A stretch of DNA of 64,000 bases from Duganella aceris (GTDB lineage Bacteria; Pseudomonadota; Gammaproteobacteria; Burkholderiales; Burkholderiaceae_D): the NCBI RefSeq assembly GCF_011090165.1, contig NZ_JAADJT010000008.1, positions 310,001 through 374,000 on the forward strand, in the 5' to 3' direction. Positions 33,517 through 42,149 of the stretch are shown piece after piece. Numbering within the stretch: position 1 is the first letter of the stretch; every line of letters begins with the position of its first letter. Under the pieces are notes generated by a model, which saw nothing but the letters and a program-made list of their open reading frames with translations, ran no database searches and was not told the DNA's origin. A program made the position numbers and the translations under genes.

Positions 33517-34944
33517 TCAGCGCGCTGGCGGCGCGGGGCGCTGCCAGCCGCCGCCCAGCGCGCGATACAGATCGACCGAGGCCACCAGCAGCCGCGTTTG
33601 CAATTGCAGCCGGCTGATCTCAACCGCGTACTGGGTGCGTTGCGCGTCCAGCTGTTCCAGATAGGAGTTGTAGCCGTTGCGGTAGCGGCTCTGCGCGATG
33701 CGCAAGGTGTCGGCGGCGGTGCGGCTGCGGGCCAGGTTGACTTCGGCCTGGGCGCGCAGCTTGGCCAACGCGGTCAGGCCGTTTTCGGTGTCGCGCAGCG
33801 CGTTGCGCACCACGTTTTCATATTGATGGAAAGCCTGGTCGCGCTGGGCCGCCGCGATGTCGGTCTGCGCTTGCAGCCGCTGGCCGTCGAACAGCGGTTC
33901 GCTGAGGCCGGCCGCCAGCCGCCACAGCTCGGCCGGAGCGTTGATGAATTGATGCCAGCCTGCCGCCTGCACGCCGCCGGCGGCGGTCAGCCGGAACGAA
34001 GGCAGCATCTGCTCCTGCGCCGCCTTCAGCGCGGCGCTTTGGGCCGCCAGCATTTGCTGCGCGCGATAGATGTCGGGTCGGCGGCGCAGCAGCGCGGACG
34101 GCAGGCCGGCCGGAATGTCGGGCGGGGCCAGCGCCGCCAGCGGCAGGCCGCGACGCACCGCGCCGGGCGCGGCGCCGGCCAGTACCGACAGGGTATTTTC
34201 CTGCTCCGCGATGGCCAGTTCCAGTTGCGGAATGGCTTCGCCGGCGGCTTCGTATTCGGCCTTGGCTTGCAGCCATTCCAGTTGCGAGGTGTAGCCGGCG
34301 TCGTAGCCCCGGCGCGCCAGATCCAGGCTGTCGCGGCGCAGTTGCAAGGTCTTTTGGGTCAGTTCCAGCTGCGCGTCCAGGCCGCGCAGATTCAGGTAGG
34401 CGCTGGCGGTGGTGGCGGCCACCGCCAGCCCCACGGCGTCGGCGTTGGCTTGTTCGGCGCGCTCGGCGGCCAGCGCAACGTCGGTCAGTGCGGCCAGGCG
34501 GCCCCAAAGATCGACCTCGTAGCTGGCCTCGACCTGGGCCGCCAGCACGGTGATGTCGATCGGCGTGTTGAAGGCGTTCATGGCGCGGGCGCGCTGCGGC
34601 GAAACCGATGCGCTCAGCGACGGCAGCTGGCCGGCGTGCGCTTGCGTGACGCGGGCGTGCGATTCCAGCACGCGGGCGCGGGCGGTGAGCAGGTCCGCAT
34701 TGCGCGTCAGTGCTTGCGTCACCAGTTCGCTCAGCACCGGATCGCCGAAGGCCTGCCACCATTCCTGGTCGACGGCGCGGCCGATGCCGGCCAGCGACAG
34801 CGGTGCGGCGGTGCGCCATTGCTCCGGCAGCGTCAGTGCCGACATCGGCGGCGGCCCGGCGCGGCCGGCACAACCGGCCAGCAGGCAGAGCGCGATGGCG
34901 GCGAGGGCGCAGGCGGTTTTGGCGGGCCTGGTGGCGGCCATCAT
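33517..34944 (-). CDS. Outer-membrane efflux lipoprotein (OMF of the EmrAB-type system)
   Basis: A 475-residue outer-membrane channel of the OprM/NodT family. A lipobox signal (LAAIALCLLAGC, Cys about 25) is followed by two OEP domains, with RRRPDIYRAQQML as the central signature and NGYNSYLEQLDAQRTQY near the end. It starts inside the stop of the HlyD-type adaptor gene (ATGA), so the three genes 37773 to 33517 form one exporter operon. Together they would move a drug or toxic metabolite across both membranes. Confidence 0.93.
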   Translation of the reverse strand: MMAATRPAKTACALAAIALCLLAGCAGRAGPPPMSALTLPEQWRTAAPLSLAGIGRAVDQEWWQAFGDPVLSELVTQALTRNADLLTARARVLESHARVTQAHAGQLPSLSASVSPQRARAMNAFNTPIDITVLAAQVEASYEVDLWGRLAALTDVALAAERAEQANADAVGLAVAATTASAYLNLRGLDAQLELTQKTLQLRRDSLDLARRGYDAGYTSQLEWLQAKAEYEAAGEAIPQLELAIAEQENTLSVLAGAAPGAVRRGLPLAALAPPDIPAGLPSALLRRRPDIYRAQQMLAAQSAALKAAQEQMLPSFRLTAAGGVQAAGWHQFINAPAELWRLAAGLSEPLFDGQRLQAQTDIAAAQRDQAFHQYENVVRNALRDTENGLTALAKLRAQAEVNLARSRTAADTLRIAQSRYRNGYNSYLEQLDAQRTQYAVEISRLQLQTRLLVASVDLYRALGGGWQRPAPPAR

Positions 34945-36101
34945 GGCTGGGCTCCCGGCGCCGGTGCGGCGTTGGTGTCGATGCTGGTCACCACCGACAT
35001 GCCCGGCCCGAGGCGCGCGGCATCGGCCTGTCGTGGGTCGATGCGGATCCGCACCGGTATGCGCTGGGCGATCTTGACGTAGTTGCCGGTGGCGTTATCG
35101 GCCGGCAGCGCGCTGAATTCGGCGCCGGTGGCGGGCGAGATGCGTTCGACCACGCCGCTCAGCCGCGCGCCGTCCAGCGCGTCGGCGCGGAACCAGGCGC
35201 GCTGGCCGACGCGCACCCGGCTCATTTGCGTTTCCTTGTAGTTGGCGATCACCCACAGTTCGGTCGGCACCAGCGGCATCAGCAGCGCGCCGGCATTGAC
35301 GTAGGCGCCGCGCCGCACCGCCACCTGGCCCAACCTGCCGTCGGCGGGCGCGGTGATGCGGGTGTTGTCGAAGTCGACCTCGGCGGCGTGCAGCGCCGCG
35401 CGCGCGCCGGCCACCGCCGCTTGCAGCGCGGCTCTGTTGACCAGCACCGCGCGCTGGTTTTGGCCGGCGATGTCGAGCGCGGCGCGCGCCTGCGCCACCG
35501 CCGCGCGGGCCTGGCTGTTGCCGGCGGTCGAGGCGTCTTGTTCGCGCAGCGACAGCGAGCCGTCGCCGGCCAGGCGGCGTACGCGACCCAGGTCGGCGTC
35601 GGCCTTGGTCGCCTGGGCCCTGGCGTTGTCCAGCATGGCCTGGGCCTGGACGATGCCGGCGGCGGCGCTGTGCTTTTGCTGTTCCCAGTTGTCCAGCGCG
35701 GCCTGGCTGGCGTCCAGCTGGGCTTGCGCCTGCTCGCGGCGGGCGCGGTAGCTGCGCTGGTCGATGACCGCCAGCAGATCGCCGGCGTGGACCTGCTGGA
35801 AGTCGGCGACGTCGACGCTGGTCACGTAGCCGGGCAGTTGGGTGCCGATCATGGTCACCTGGCCGCGCACCAGCGCGTTCTCGGTGCTGACGATGGCGTC
35901 GCTGAACGGCGGCAGGCGCCAGGCGTACAGCACCGCCAGCGCGCCGGCCACCGCGATGGCGCCGAAGCCGATGGCGGGCAGCCAGCGCGTCGCCGGGCCG
36001 CGTGCCGGCGCCATGGCGGACGCCGCTGGCGTCGTCGGCGGCGGGTTGGCGGCGGTTGATGGGACGGACGGCGGGGAAACGGGCGTTGCGGTGTCGGACA
36101 T
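34941..36101 (-). CDS. emrA: HlyD/EmrA-type membrane fusion protein
   Basis: A 386-residue adaptor. A Pro/Ala/Thr-rich cytoplasmic tail (about 1-38) precedes one transmembrane helix (about 42-60), a lipoyl half (QLPGYVTSVDVADFQQVHAGDLLAVID), a long coiled coil (about 105-215) and the second lipoyl half plus beta barrel (ADGRLGQVAVRRGAYVNAGALLMPLVP, ELWVIANYKETQMSRVRVGQ). The last is the EmrA signature. It couples the MFS pump to the outer-membrane channel. Ten bases separate it from the MFS gene. Confidence 0.93.
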   Translation of the reverse strand: MSDTATPVSPPSVPSTAANPPPTTPAASAMAPARGPATRWLPAIGFGAIAVAGALAVLYAWRLPPFSDAIVSTENALVRGQVTMIGTQLPGYVTSVDVADFQQVHAGDLLAVIDQRSYRARREQAQAQLDASQAALDNWEQQKHSAAAGIVQAQAMLDNARAQATKADADLGRVRRLAGDGSLSLREQDASTAGNSQARAAVAQARAALDIAGQNQRAVLVNRAALQAAVAGARAALHAAEVDFDNTRITAPADGRLGQVAVRRGAYVNAGALLMPLVPTELWVIANYKETQMSRVRVGQRAWFRADALDGARLSGVVERISPATGAEFSALPADNATGNYVKIAQRIPVRIRIDPRQADAARLGPGMSVVTSIDTNAAPAPGAQP

Positions 36102-36111
36102 GGTATCGGCT

Positions 36112-37773
36112 CTAGTGGCTGCTGGTGGAGGTGGAAGGAGCGGCTGCGGCGCGCTGGCCGGCGCAGCCGAGGCAGAAGGTCCAGAATTCGCTGAGGAACA
36201 GCCAAGCCATCACCGCGATCGCGATCACGCCCAGGCTCATGAAGACATCGTTGTAGGCCAGCACGTTGGCCTGGCGCGTGGCGGCGCCGGCCAGCGTCGC
36301 CAGGCCCTGGCCGGCGCGCGCGGCCGGATCCGACAAGCCGCCGCTGAACGCGCCGGCCGCCGCCTGGACCCGCGCCGCCACCTGCGGATCGGCCAGCGAC
36401 AAATGTTCGACCAGATAGCTGGAATGATATTTCTCGCGCACGATCTGGAAGGTGCCGACCAGCGCGTTGCCTAGCAAACCGCCCAGGTTCTGCGTGATGG
36501 CGAACATCACCGACAGGCTGACCAGGTAGCGCGGTTCCTGCAGCACCGGCCCGAAGCCGGCCAGCAGCGTCGGTCCGAAGAAGAAGGTGCTGCCGAAGGC
36601 CAGCATGAACTGGCTCAGGTACATCTGCTCCGGCCGCGTGTCGCTGGTGACGCCGGCGTCCATCAGCGCGCCGGTCGCGATCAACGCCAGCGCCACCAGC
36701 AGCGAGCGATTCAAATTGGTCGGCTTGATGGTGGCCGCGCTGACCACCAGGCCCAGCACGCTGCCCGCCAGCACGCAGCAGAACATCGTGTGCATCTGGT
36801 CGGTGTGCAGACCGAGCGCCTGGAACAGGCCGACCACGCCGACGCCTTCGGCCAGCACGATGCGGATCAACAGCACCGACAGCGCCAGCCTGGCGATCTG
36901 ACCGCTGCCGAGCCAGCGCACGTCGAGCAGCGGCCGTTCGCGGCTGCGTTCGATCAGCAGTGCGGCGGCGATCAGCAGCAGCGCGCCGGCCAGGCTGGCG
37001 CCGACCCACGGCGCCTCCAGCCACCAGACGTAGCGCCCCAGCGCCAGGGCGGCGCACAGCAGCGCGACGCCGGGCGCGAACAGCGCGAAGGTGACGAAAT
37101 CGATTTTCTCGAACGCCCGCGTGCGGTCGCCGCGCGGCAGCTTGAGCAGCAGCACGCAGCCGAGCGCCAGCAGCGACAGGCCGGCTTCGAACCAGACCAG
37201 TCCCTGCCACTCGCCGATTTCCAGCAGCTCCGACGAGATCACGCGCGCCAGCGGCAAGGCCAGTTGCGACGCGCCGAAGCCCAGCACCAGCGCCTTGATG
37301 CGGTGCACCGCCGGAAACGCCTGCACGCAGTAGTTGGCCGCCAACACCGTCAGTGCGGCGCCGACCAGACCGTGCGCGGCCCGCACCGCGATCGCGGTCG
37401 GCAGGTTGTGCGCGTACAGGTGGGCGAAGGCCACCAGCGCGTACAGCGCCAGGAACAATTCGGTGAACAGTTGCAAACCGTACTGCTGGCGGAACTTCAC
37501 CAGCAGCAGATTCATCGACACATTGGCCATCACGTACGCCGCCGGCAGCCATTGCATCTCGGTGGCGTAGGCGCCGAACGAGCCTTGCAGGTTGAGCAGG
37601 TTGGCGATCACCAGGCCGTTGCTCAGGCCGCCCGCCATGGCCAGCACCAGCGCCACCAGGCCGAAGGCGACCCGGCGCGGCAGCGGATGATCCGGCGTCG
37701 ATGGCGACCCCGGCAACTGCGGCCGTTCCTGCGGCGACCACTGATGCGGCGCGTATTCGTCCTGGTCTTCCAT
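36112..37773 (-). CDS. emrB: DHA2-type MFS efflux transporter (EmrB-like)
   Basis: A 553-residue transporter with 14 predicted membrane segments, the DHA2 number. Near the N-terminus YATEMQWLPAAYVMANVSMNLLLVKFRQQYG corresponds to motif A/B regions of EmrB-like exporters. A soluble loop near residues 465-500 is longer than usual. It is the first gene of the efflux operon and is divergent from a DJ-1/PfpI gene. The 167-base intergenic region holds one motif 2 site on its side and one TTCAA-type site on the other. Confidence 0.9.
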   Translation of the reverse strand: MEDQDEYAPHQWSPQERPQLPGSPSTPDHPLPRRVAFGLVALVLAMAGGLSNGLVIANLLNLQGSFGAYATEMQWLPAAYVMANVSMNLLLVKFRQQYGLQLFTELFLALYALVAFAHLYAHNLPTAIAVRAAHGLVGAALTVLAANYCVQAFPAVHRIKALVLGFGASQLALPLARVISSELLEIGEWQGLVWFEAGLSLLALGCVLLLKLPRGDRTRAFEKIDFVTFALFAPGVALLCAALALGRYVWWLEAPWVGASLAGALLLIAAALLIERSRERPLLDVRWLGSGQIARLALSVLLIRIVLAEGVGVVGLFQALGLHTDQMHTMFCCVLAGSVLGLVVSAATIKPTNLNRSLLVALALIATGALMDAGVTSDTRPEQMYLSQFMLAFGSTFFFGPTLLAGFGPVLQEPRYLVSLSVMFAITQNLGGLLGNALVGTFQIVREKYHSSYLVEHLSLADPQVAARVQAAAGAFSGGLSDPAARAGQGLATLAGAATRQANVLAYNDVFMSLGVIAIAVMAWLFLSEFWTFCLGCAGQRAAAAPSTSTSSH

Positions 37774-37828
37774 GCTCGCTCCGTGGGATGTCGAGCCGCG
37801 ATTTTAGGCAAGAAGCGGCCGCCTCGCG

Positions 37829-37843
37829 GTTAAGCGTTGTTAG
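37829..37843. promoter_or_regulatory. Motif 2 site before the efflux operon
   Basis: On the minus strand this reads CTAACAACGCTTAAC, matching the core of the sites at 28471 and 32856. It lies 56 bases before the emrB-like start codon, the position of a promoter-overlapping operator. Confidence 0.5.
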
Positions 37844-37877
37844 GCCGGCAGGCGCATGCGGTTTACATGTTTTAATA

Positions 37878-37894
37878 GCTTCAAAATATGAAGC
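37878..37894. promoter_or_regulatory. GCTTCA-N5-TGAAGC operator, DJ-1 gene promoter
   Basis: A perfect six-base dyad with a five-base AT centre, belonging to the TTCAA-type family, 46 bases before the ATG of the DJ-1/PfpI gene at 37941. Confidence 0.6.
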
Positions 37895-37940
37895 TGGTGC
37901 TAAGATCGGCTCCCGCGACCCAACCACCCATGGAGATGTG

Positions 37941-38636
37941 ATGCAGATCTTGTTTATCGTGACCAGCGCCGAACGCGGCTATTGGTTGCCCGAATTGACC
38001 CGCCCGTACTGGCACCTGACCGAGCGCGGACACAGCGTCACGCTGGCCAGCCCCGCCGGCGGCGCGGTGCGCCACGACCGCCTGAGCAATCCGCACAGCG
38101 AAGGTTCCTGGGAAGCCGGCTGCCTGGTCAGCAAAGGCTTCCTGGCGGATCCGGCGCTGGCCGCCGCGCTGGAGCAGACCACGCCGCTGGCGGGGCTGGA
38201 CGCCGCAGGCTACGACGCGGTGCATGTGGTGGGCGGCACCGGCGCCGCCGTCGACCTGTATCCGAACCCGGAGGTGGCGCGCCTGCTCGCGGCGTTCTGG
38301 GACGCCGGCAAGTTGGTCGGCGCGATCTGCCACGGCGCCATCGCGCTGGGCAACCTGGCGACGCGGCTGGCCGGCCGCAGCGTCACCGGTTTTTCGCTGG
38401 CCGAGGATCTGGAAGCGGAAAAATTGTACGGCAAGGACTTCATTCCGCATTACCCGCAACCGGTGCTGGAGCAGGCCGGCATGCGCTTTTCGCACGTCGA
38501 ACCGTGGGGCGTGCGCGCCGTGGTCGACGGCAAACTGGTGACCGGCCAGAACCAGCAATCGGCGTCCGAATATTCGCTCGCCTTGCTGCACGCGCTGCAA
38601 GGCGCCAACCCCGTCGTCAACCTCACCAAGGAATGA
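37941..38636 (+). CDS. DJ-1/PfpI-family protein
   Basis: A 231-residue protein of the class I glutamine amidotransferase-like DJ-1/PfpI superfamily. The nucleophile elbow is AICHGAIAL with Cys130, preceded by the VHVVGGTGAAVDLYPN acidic/turn region characteristic of Hsp31-like members. Relatives detoxify methylglyoxal (glyoxalase III), act as chaperones, or are inactive. The ATG at 37941 follows a TGGAGAT site. It is controlled from a promoter with a TTCAA-type palindrome and followed by a decayed SDR gene. Confidence 0.9.
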   Translation: MQILFIVTSAERGYWLPELTRPYWHLTERGHSVTLASPAGGAVRHDRLSNPHSEGSWEAGCLVSKGFLADPALAAALEQTTPLAGLDAAGYDAVHVVGGTGAAVDLYPNPEVARLLAAFWDAGKLVGAICHGAIALGNLATRLAGRSVTGFSLAEDLEAEKLYGKDFIPHYPQPVLEQAGMRFSHVEPWGVRAVVDGKLVTGQNQQSASEYSLALLHALQGANPVVNLTKE

Positions 38637-38638
38637 GC

Positions 38639-39001
38639 ATGGCAAAGAATATCTTCAGTCTGGAAGGCAAAGTGGCGCTGGTCAGCGGCGGTTCACGCGG
38701 CATCGGCGCGGCGGTGGCGGCGATCCGCGCCGCCGCGCGCGTGATGGGCGAGGGCGGCCGCATCGTCTCGATGTCGTCCAGCCTGGCCAGCATCACCGTC
38801 AACGTGCTCGGCGTCGGCTCGGTCGACACCGACATGAATCCGCAGCACGGTCCATCGTCCGACTGGCAGAAGAGCGTCAACGCGGTGGGCCGCTTCGCCC
38901 GGCCCGAGGAGATCGCCGCCGCCGTGGCCTTCCTGGTCAGCCCCGCCGCCAGCTTCGTCACCGGTTCGGTGCTGGCGGTCGACGGCGGCCGCCGCGCCTG
39001 A
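38639..39001 (+). pseudogene. Short-chain dehydrogenase remnant with in-frame deletions
   Basis: The 120-residue frame keeps the ends of an SDR but lacks the middle. The cofactor motif SGGSRGIGAAV is intact, then the sequence jumps to AIRAAARVMGEGGRIVSMSSSLAS, losing about 60-70 residues (including the NNAG motif). It jumps again to ITVNVLGVGSVDTDMNP, losing the catalytic Tyr-x-x-x-Lys. The C-terminal FLVSPAASFVTGSVLAVDGG is intact. Both losses keep frame and there is no stop. A functional enzyme is not possible as it stands. Confidence 0.85.
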
Positions 39002-39051
39002 GCGCGCGGCCGGCTTTCCCTATTGTATTATTCGTCTGGACCAAGGAAATC

Positions 39052-39588
39052 ATGACTCGATTACATACCGCACCGGTGGCCGACGCCACCGGCTCCGCCG
39101 CGCAATTGTTCGCGGCCATCAAGGCCTCGGCCGGCATGGTGCCGCAGGCCTACATCGACATCGGCAGCAACAGCCCGGCGGCGCTGGAGGCCGCGCTGCA
39201 CCTGGACGCCGCGCTGCGTCGCGGCACGCTGCCGGCGCAGGACGCCGAAATCGTCAAGCTGGTGGTCAGCGAAATCAACCGCTGCGACTACTGCCTGGCG
39301 GCGCACACGCTGTTGGGCAAGAAGACCGGCCTGACGGCGGCGCGCATACTCGCCATCCGTCACGGCCTCGACACCGGCGACGCCCGCATCGATGCGCTGG
39401 CCGCCTTCGTCCGCCAGCTGGCGGGCAGCAGCGGCACGCTGCCGGCGCACGCGCTGGCGGCGATCCAGGCGGCCGGCTACAGCGATGCGCAAATCGTCGA
39501 CATCGTGCTGGCCATGACCGCCATCAGCCTGACCAATCTGTTCAACCGCGTCAACGACACCGCGATCGATTTTCCGCCCGCCGACTAA
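39052..39588 (+). CDS. AhpD-like/carboxymuconolactone decarboxylase-family protein
   Basis: A 178-residue protein with the AhpD motif: Glu in VVSEINRCDYCLAAH, Cys78-x-x-Cys81 and His85. Such proteins are thiol-dependent peroxidase partners or small-molecule hydrolases. The start at 39052 follows an AAGGAAA site. It lies 50 bases after the decayed SDR gene, read in the same direction, and 21 bases before a Kef-type antiporter, so it may be part of a longer electrophile-response transcript. Confidence 0.9.
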   Translation: MTRLHTAPVADATGSAAQLFAAIKASAGMVPQAYIDIGSNSPAALEAALHLDAALRRGTLPAQDAEIVKLVVSEINRCDYCLAAHTLLGKKTGLTAARILAIRHGLDTGDARIDALAAFVRQLAGSSGTLPAHALAAIQAAGYSDAQIVDIVLAMTAISLTNLFNRVNDTAIDFPPAD

Positions 39589-39609
39589 TATTTTTTACGG
39601 AACCCCCAC

Positions 39610-41415
39610 ATGGAACATGGCTTTCTCCTGCACACCTTGTATTACCTGGTCGCCGCGCTGATCCTGGTGCCGCTGGCCAGGCGCGCCGGAATGGGCGCGG
39701 TGCTGGGGTATCTGGTGGCCGGCGCCGCCATCGGTCCGTGGGGGCTGGGCCTGATCGACAATGTCGAGGACATCCTGCATCTGTCCGAGTTCGGCGTGGT
39801 GCTGCTGCTGTTCCTGATCGGGCTGGAGCTGCAGCCTAAAAAACTGTGGTCGCTGCGGCGGCCGATCTTCGGCTGGGGCGGGGCGCAGGTATTGCTGGTG
39901 AGCGCGGCGCTGACCGGCGCCGCGATGGCGCTGGGCGTCGACTGGCATATCGCGCTGGTGGCCGGCATGGGGCTGTCGCTGTCGTCGACCGCGATCGTGC
40001 TGGCCACGCTGGGCGAGCGCAAGCTGTTGCCCAGCCCGGCCGGTTCGGCCAGCTTTTCGATCCTGCTGTTCCAGGACATCGCCGCGATCCCGATGATCGC
40101 GCTGGTGCCGCTGCTGGCCGGCGTGGCCTCGGCGCACGGCAACCACGGCTGGGCGGGCGTGGCGCGGCTGGTCGGCGTGCTGGCGGCGCTGATCTGCTTC
40201 GGCCGCTTCCTGGTCAATCCCGCCATGCGCTTCCTCGGGCAAACCAAGCTGCGCGAATTGTTCACCGCTTTTGCGCTGCTGCTGGTGATCGGCATCTGCA
40301 TGCTGATGGAGTCGGTCGGCCTGTCGATGGCGCTCGGCACCTTCATGGCCGGCGTGCTGCTGGCCGACTCCGAATACCGGCACCAGCTCGAAAGCGACCT
40401 GGAACCGTTCAAGGGCTTGCTGCTGGGGCTGTTCTTCATGGCGGTCGGCATGTCGGCCGACTTCGGCGTGCTGCGCGCCCATCCGCTGCTGGTGCCGGCG
40501 CTGGCCTGCGGCCTGCTGCTGATCAAGGGCGCGATCCTGTACGGGCTGGCGTTCCGCTTCGACATCCCGCGCGGCCAGCGGCTGTTCTTCGCGCTGCTGA
40601 TGTCGCAGGGCGGCGAGTTCGCCTTCGTGGTGTTCGGCGCGGCGGCCGGCGCCAGCGTGCTGGAGGCCGAGACGGCGGCGATGCTGGTGATGGTGGTGAC
40701 CTTGTCGATGGTGGCCACGCCGCTGCTGTTGCTGCTGTACGACCGGGTGGCGGCGCCCCGGCTGCGCACGCCCAAGCGCGAGGCCGACGCGATCTCGGCC
40801 GACAATCCGGTGATCATCGCCGGCTTCGGCCGCTTCGGCCAGATCATCGGCCGGCTGCTGGTGGCCAACCGCATCGGCGTCACGGTGCTGGACCACGATC
40901 CGGACCAGATCGAGCTGCTGCGCCGCTTCGGCCTGAAGGTGTACTACGGCGACGCCACCCGCCTCGACCTGCTGCTGGCGGCCGGCCTGGCGCAGGCGCG
41001 CGCGCTGGTGGTGGCGATCGACAACGTCGACGACAGCCTGGCGCTGGTGGACGCGGTGCGCGGCCGCTTTCCCGAGCTGGCGATCCTGGTCCGGGCGCGC
41101 AACGTCAGCCACTACTATGCGCTGCTCGACCGGGGCGTGACGCTGATCGAACGCGAGACCTTCGAGGCCTCGCTGCAGCTGGGGGCCAAGTTGCTGGAAT
41201 CGTTGGGCTTCGGCGCCGAGCGCGCCGGGCAGGCCGCGCAACTGTTCCGCCGGCATAACCTGAAGACGCTGATGGAGGTCTATCCGCACCAGCAGGACCA
41301 GGACAAGGTGGTGTCGCTGACGCGCAAGGCGCGCCAGGAGTTGGAGGAGATGTTCGCCGGCGACGCCGCCGCCTTCAAGGACACGCCGCCGGAGCAGGCG
41401 CGGACGGCCGAATAA
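39610..41415 (+). CDS. Kef-type K+/H+ antiporter (CPA2) with RCK domain
   Basis: A 601-residue protein. A sodium/proton-exchanger-type membrane domain (about 1-385) has GYLVAGAAIGPWGLGLI and FLIGLELQPKKLW; a Rossmann RCK/TrkA_N domain (about 398-520) begins VIIAGFGRFGQIIGRLL. Kef proteins are K+ efflux systems opened by glutathione adducts of electrophiles; their role is to acidify the cytoplasm and protect it. No KefF/KefG-type ancillary gene adjoins it. It converges with the second HxlR gene. Confidence 0.9.
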   Translation: MEHGFLLHTLYYLVAALILVPLARRAGMGAVLGYLVAGAAIGPWGLGLIDNVEDILHLSEFGVVLLLFLIGLELQPKKLWSLRRPIFGWGGAQVLLVSAALTGAAMALGVDWHIALVAGMGLSLSSTAIVLATLGERKLLPSPAGSASFSILLFQDIAAIPMIALVPLLAGVASAHGNHGWAGVARLVGVLAALICFGRFLVNPAMRFLGQTKLRELFTAFALLLVIGICMLMESVGLSMALGTFMAGVLLADSEYRHQLESDLEPFKGLLLGLFFMAVGMSADFGVLRAHPLLVPALACGLLLIKGAILYGLAFRFDIPRGQRLFFALLMSQGGEFAFVVFGAAAGASVLEAETAAMLVMVVTLSMVATPLLLLLYDRVAAPRLRTPKREADAISADNPVIIAGFGRFGQIIGRLLVANRIGVTVLDHDPDQIELLRRFGLKVYYGDATRLDLLLAAGLAQARALVVAIDNVDDSLALVDAVRGRFPELAILVRARNVSHYYALLDRGVTLIERETFEASLQLGAKLLESLGFGAERAGQAAQLFRRHNLKTLMEVYPHQQDQDKVVSLTRKARQELEEMFAGDAAAFKDTPPEQARTAE

Positions 41416-41424
41416 GCGTCCGGC

Positions 41425-41952
41425 CTATTTCGCCGGCGGGTCTTTCTTGCGTTTGACTTTTTGCTGGAACACCGCGCCCTTGGCCTCGCGTTCCTGCAGG
41501 TAGCTGTCGTGCATGGTGGCTTCGATGTCGTCGAAGGTGAACGGCCGGCCGGTGTTCGGGATCTGCCAGTGGCCGTCGATGACCTCGCCGGTGGCCTTGT
41601 ACACCATCGCGATCGACGGATCCGAGCCGAGCGCGCTCTGGCCCCAGCGTAGCCCCCAGGCGCGCAGCGTCAGCAGCACGGCGTCGAGTTCCTTGCCCTT
41701 GGCGGTGGCGTGGTATTCGTAGCGCGGCGGCCGCTCCAGATACCGGCGGCGCTCGATCAGGCCGTCCTCCTCCATGCGCTTGAGCCGCGTCGACAACAGG
41801 TGCGACGAGATGCCGGTCTGCGCCTGCAACTCGTCGAAACGCCGCGAGCCGATCGACAGCTCCAGCATGATCAGCAGCGTCCAGCGGTCGCCCACCTCCG
41901 ACAAGGCGCAGGAGATCTGGCACACGCTTTCCGCAATTTCGTCCCAACCCAT
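41425..41952 (-). CDS. HxlR-family transcriptional regulator (second)
   Basis: A 175-residue winged-helix regulator, paralogue of the one at 27904-28437 (MGWDEIAESVCQISCALSEVGDRWTLLIMLELSIGSRRFDELQAQTGISSHLLSTRLKRMEEDGLIERRRYLERPPRYEYH). It has two N-terminal cysteines (Cys11, Cys15), one shared with the paralogue, which could sense thiol-reactive compounds. It is divergent from an SDR gene and the shared region holds two TTCAA-type palindromes, the classic layout of an autoregulated repressor with an adjacent target. Confidence 0.9.
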   Translation of the reverse strand: MGWDEIAESVCQISCALSEVGDRWTLLIMLELSIGSRRFDELQAQTGISSHLLSTRLKRMEEDGLIERRRYLERPPRYEYHATAKGKELDAVLLTLRAWGLRWGQSALGSDPSIAMVYKATGEVIDGHWQIPNTGRPFTFDDIEATMHDSYLQEREAKGAVFQQKVKRKKDPPAK

Positions 41953-42017
41953 CTTTCTTCCTTTCGGGATAGGCCGCGCCTTATCCCCGATTGTCGCTTG
42001 ACAGTCGTCCAGTATGC

Positions 42018-42032
42018 CTTCAATATTTGAAG
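42018..42032. promoter_or_regulatory. CTTCAA-N3-TTGAAG operator, hxlR2-SDR region (site A)
   Basis: Perfect six-base dyad in the 197-base region between the divergent second HxlR gene and the SDR gene, 66 bases from the HxlR start. Its axis is 23 bases, about two helical turns, from that of site B. Confidence 0.75.
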
Positions 42033-42039
42033 CCTAATA

Positions 42040-42056
42040 ACTTCTAATTTTGAAGT
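42040..42056. promoter_or_regulatory. ACTTC-N7-GAAGT operator, hxlR2-SDR region (site B)
   Basis: A second dyad (ACTTCTAA-T-TTTGAAGT, one mismatch pair) beside site A. Tandem sites on the same face of the helix would allow cooperative binding of a dimeric repressor. Confidence 0.7.
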
Positions 42057-42149
42057 GATTACCCCGCCCCATAAGAGCTGGAGTATAGCCTGTCCGCCGT
42101 CATCCGAGGGCAGGCGGCTCCGCGTCCTTTACTTGAATAAGGAAACACC

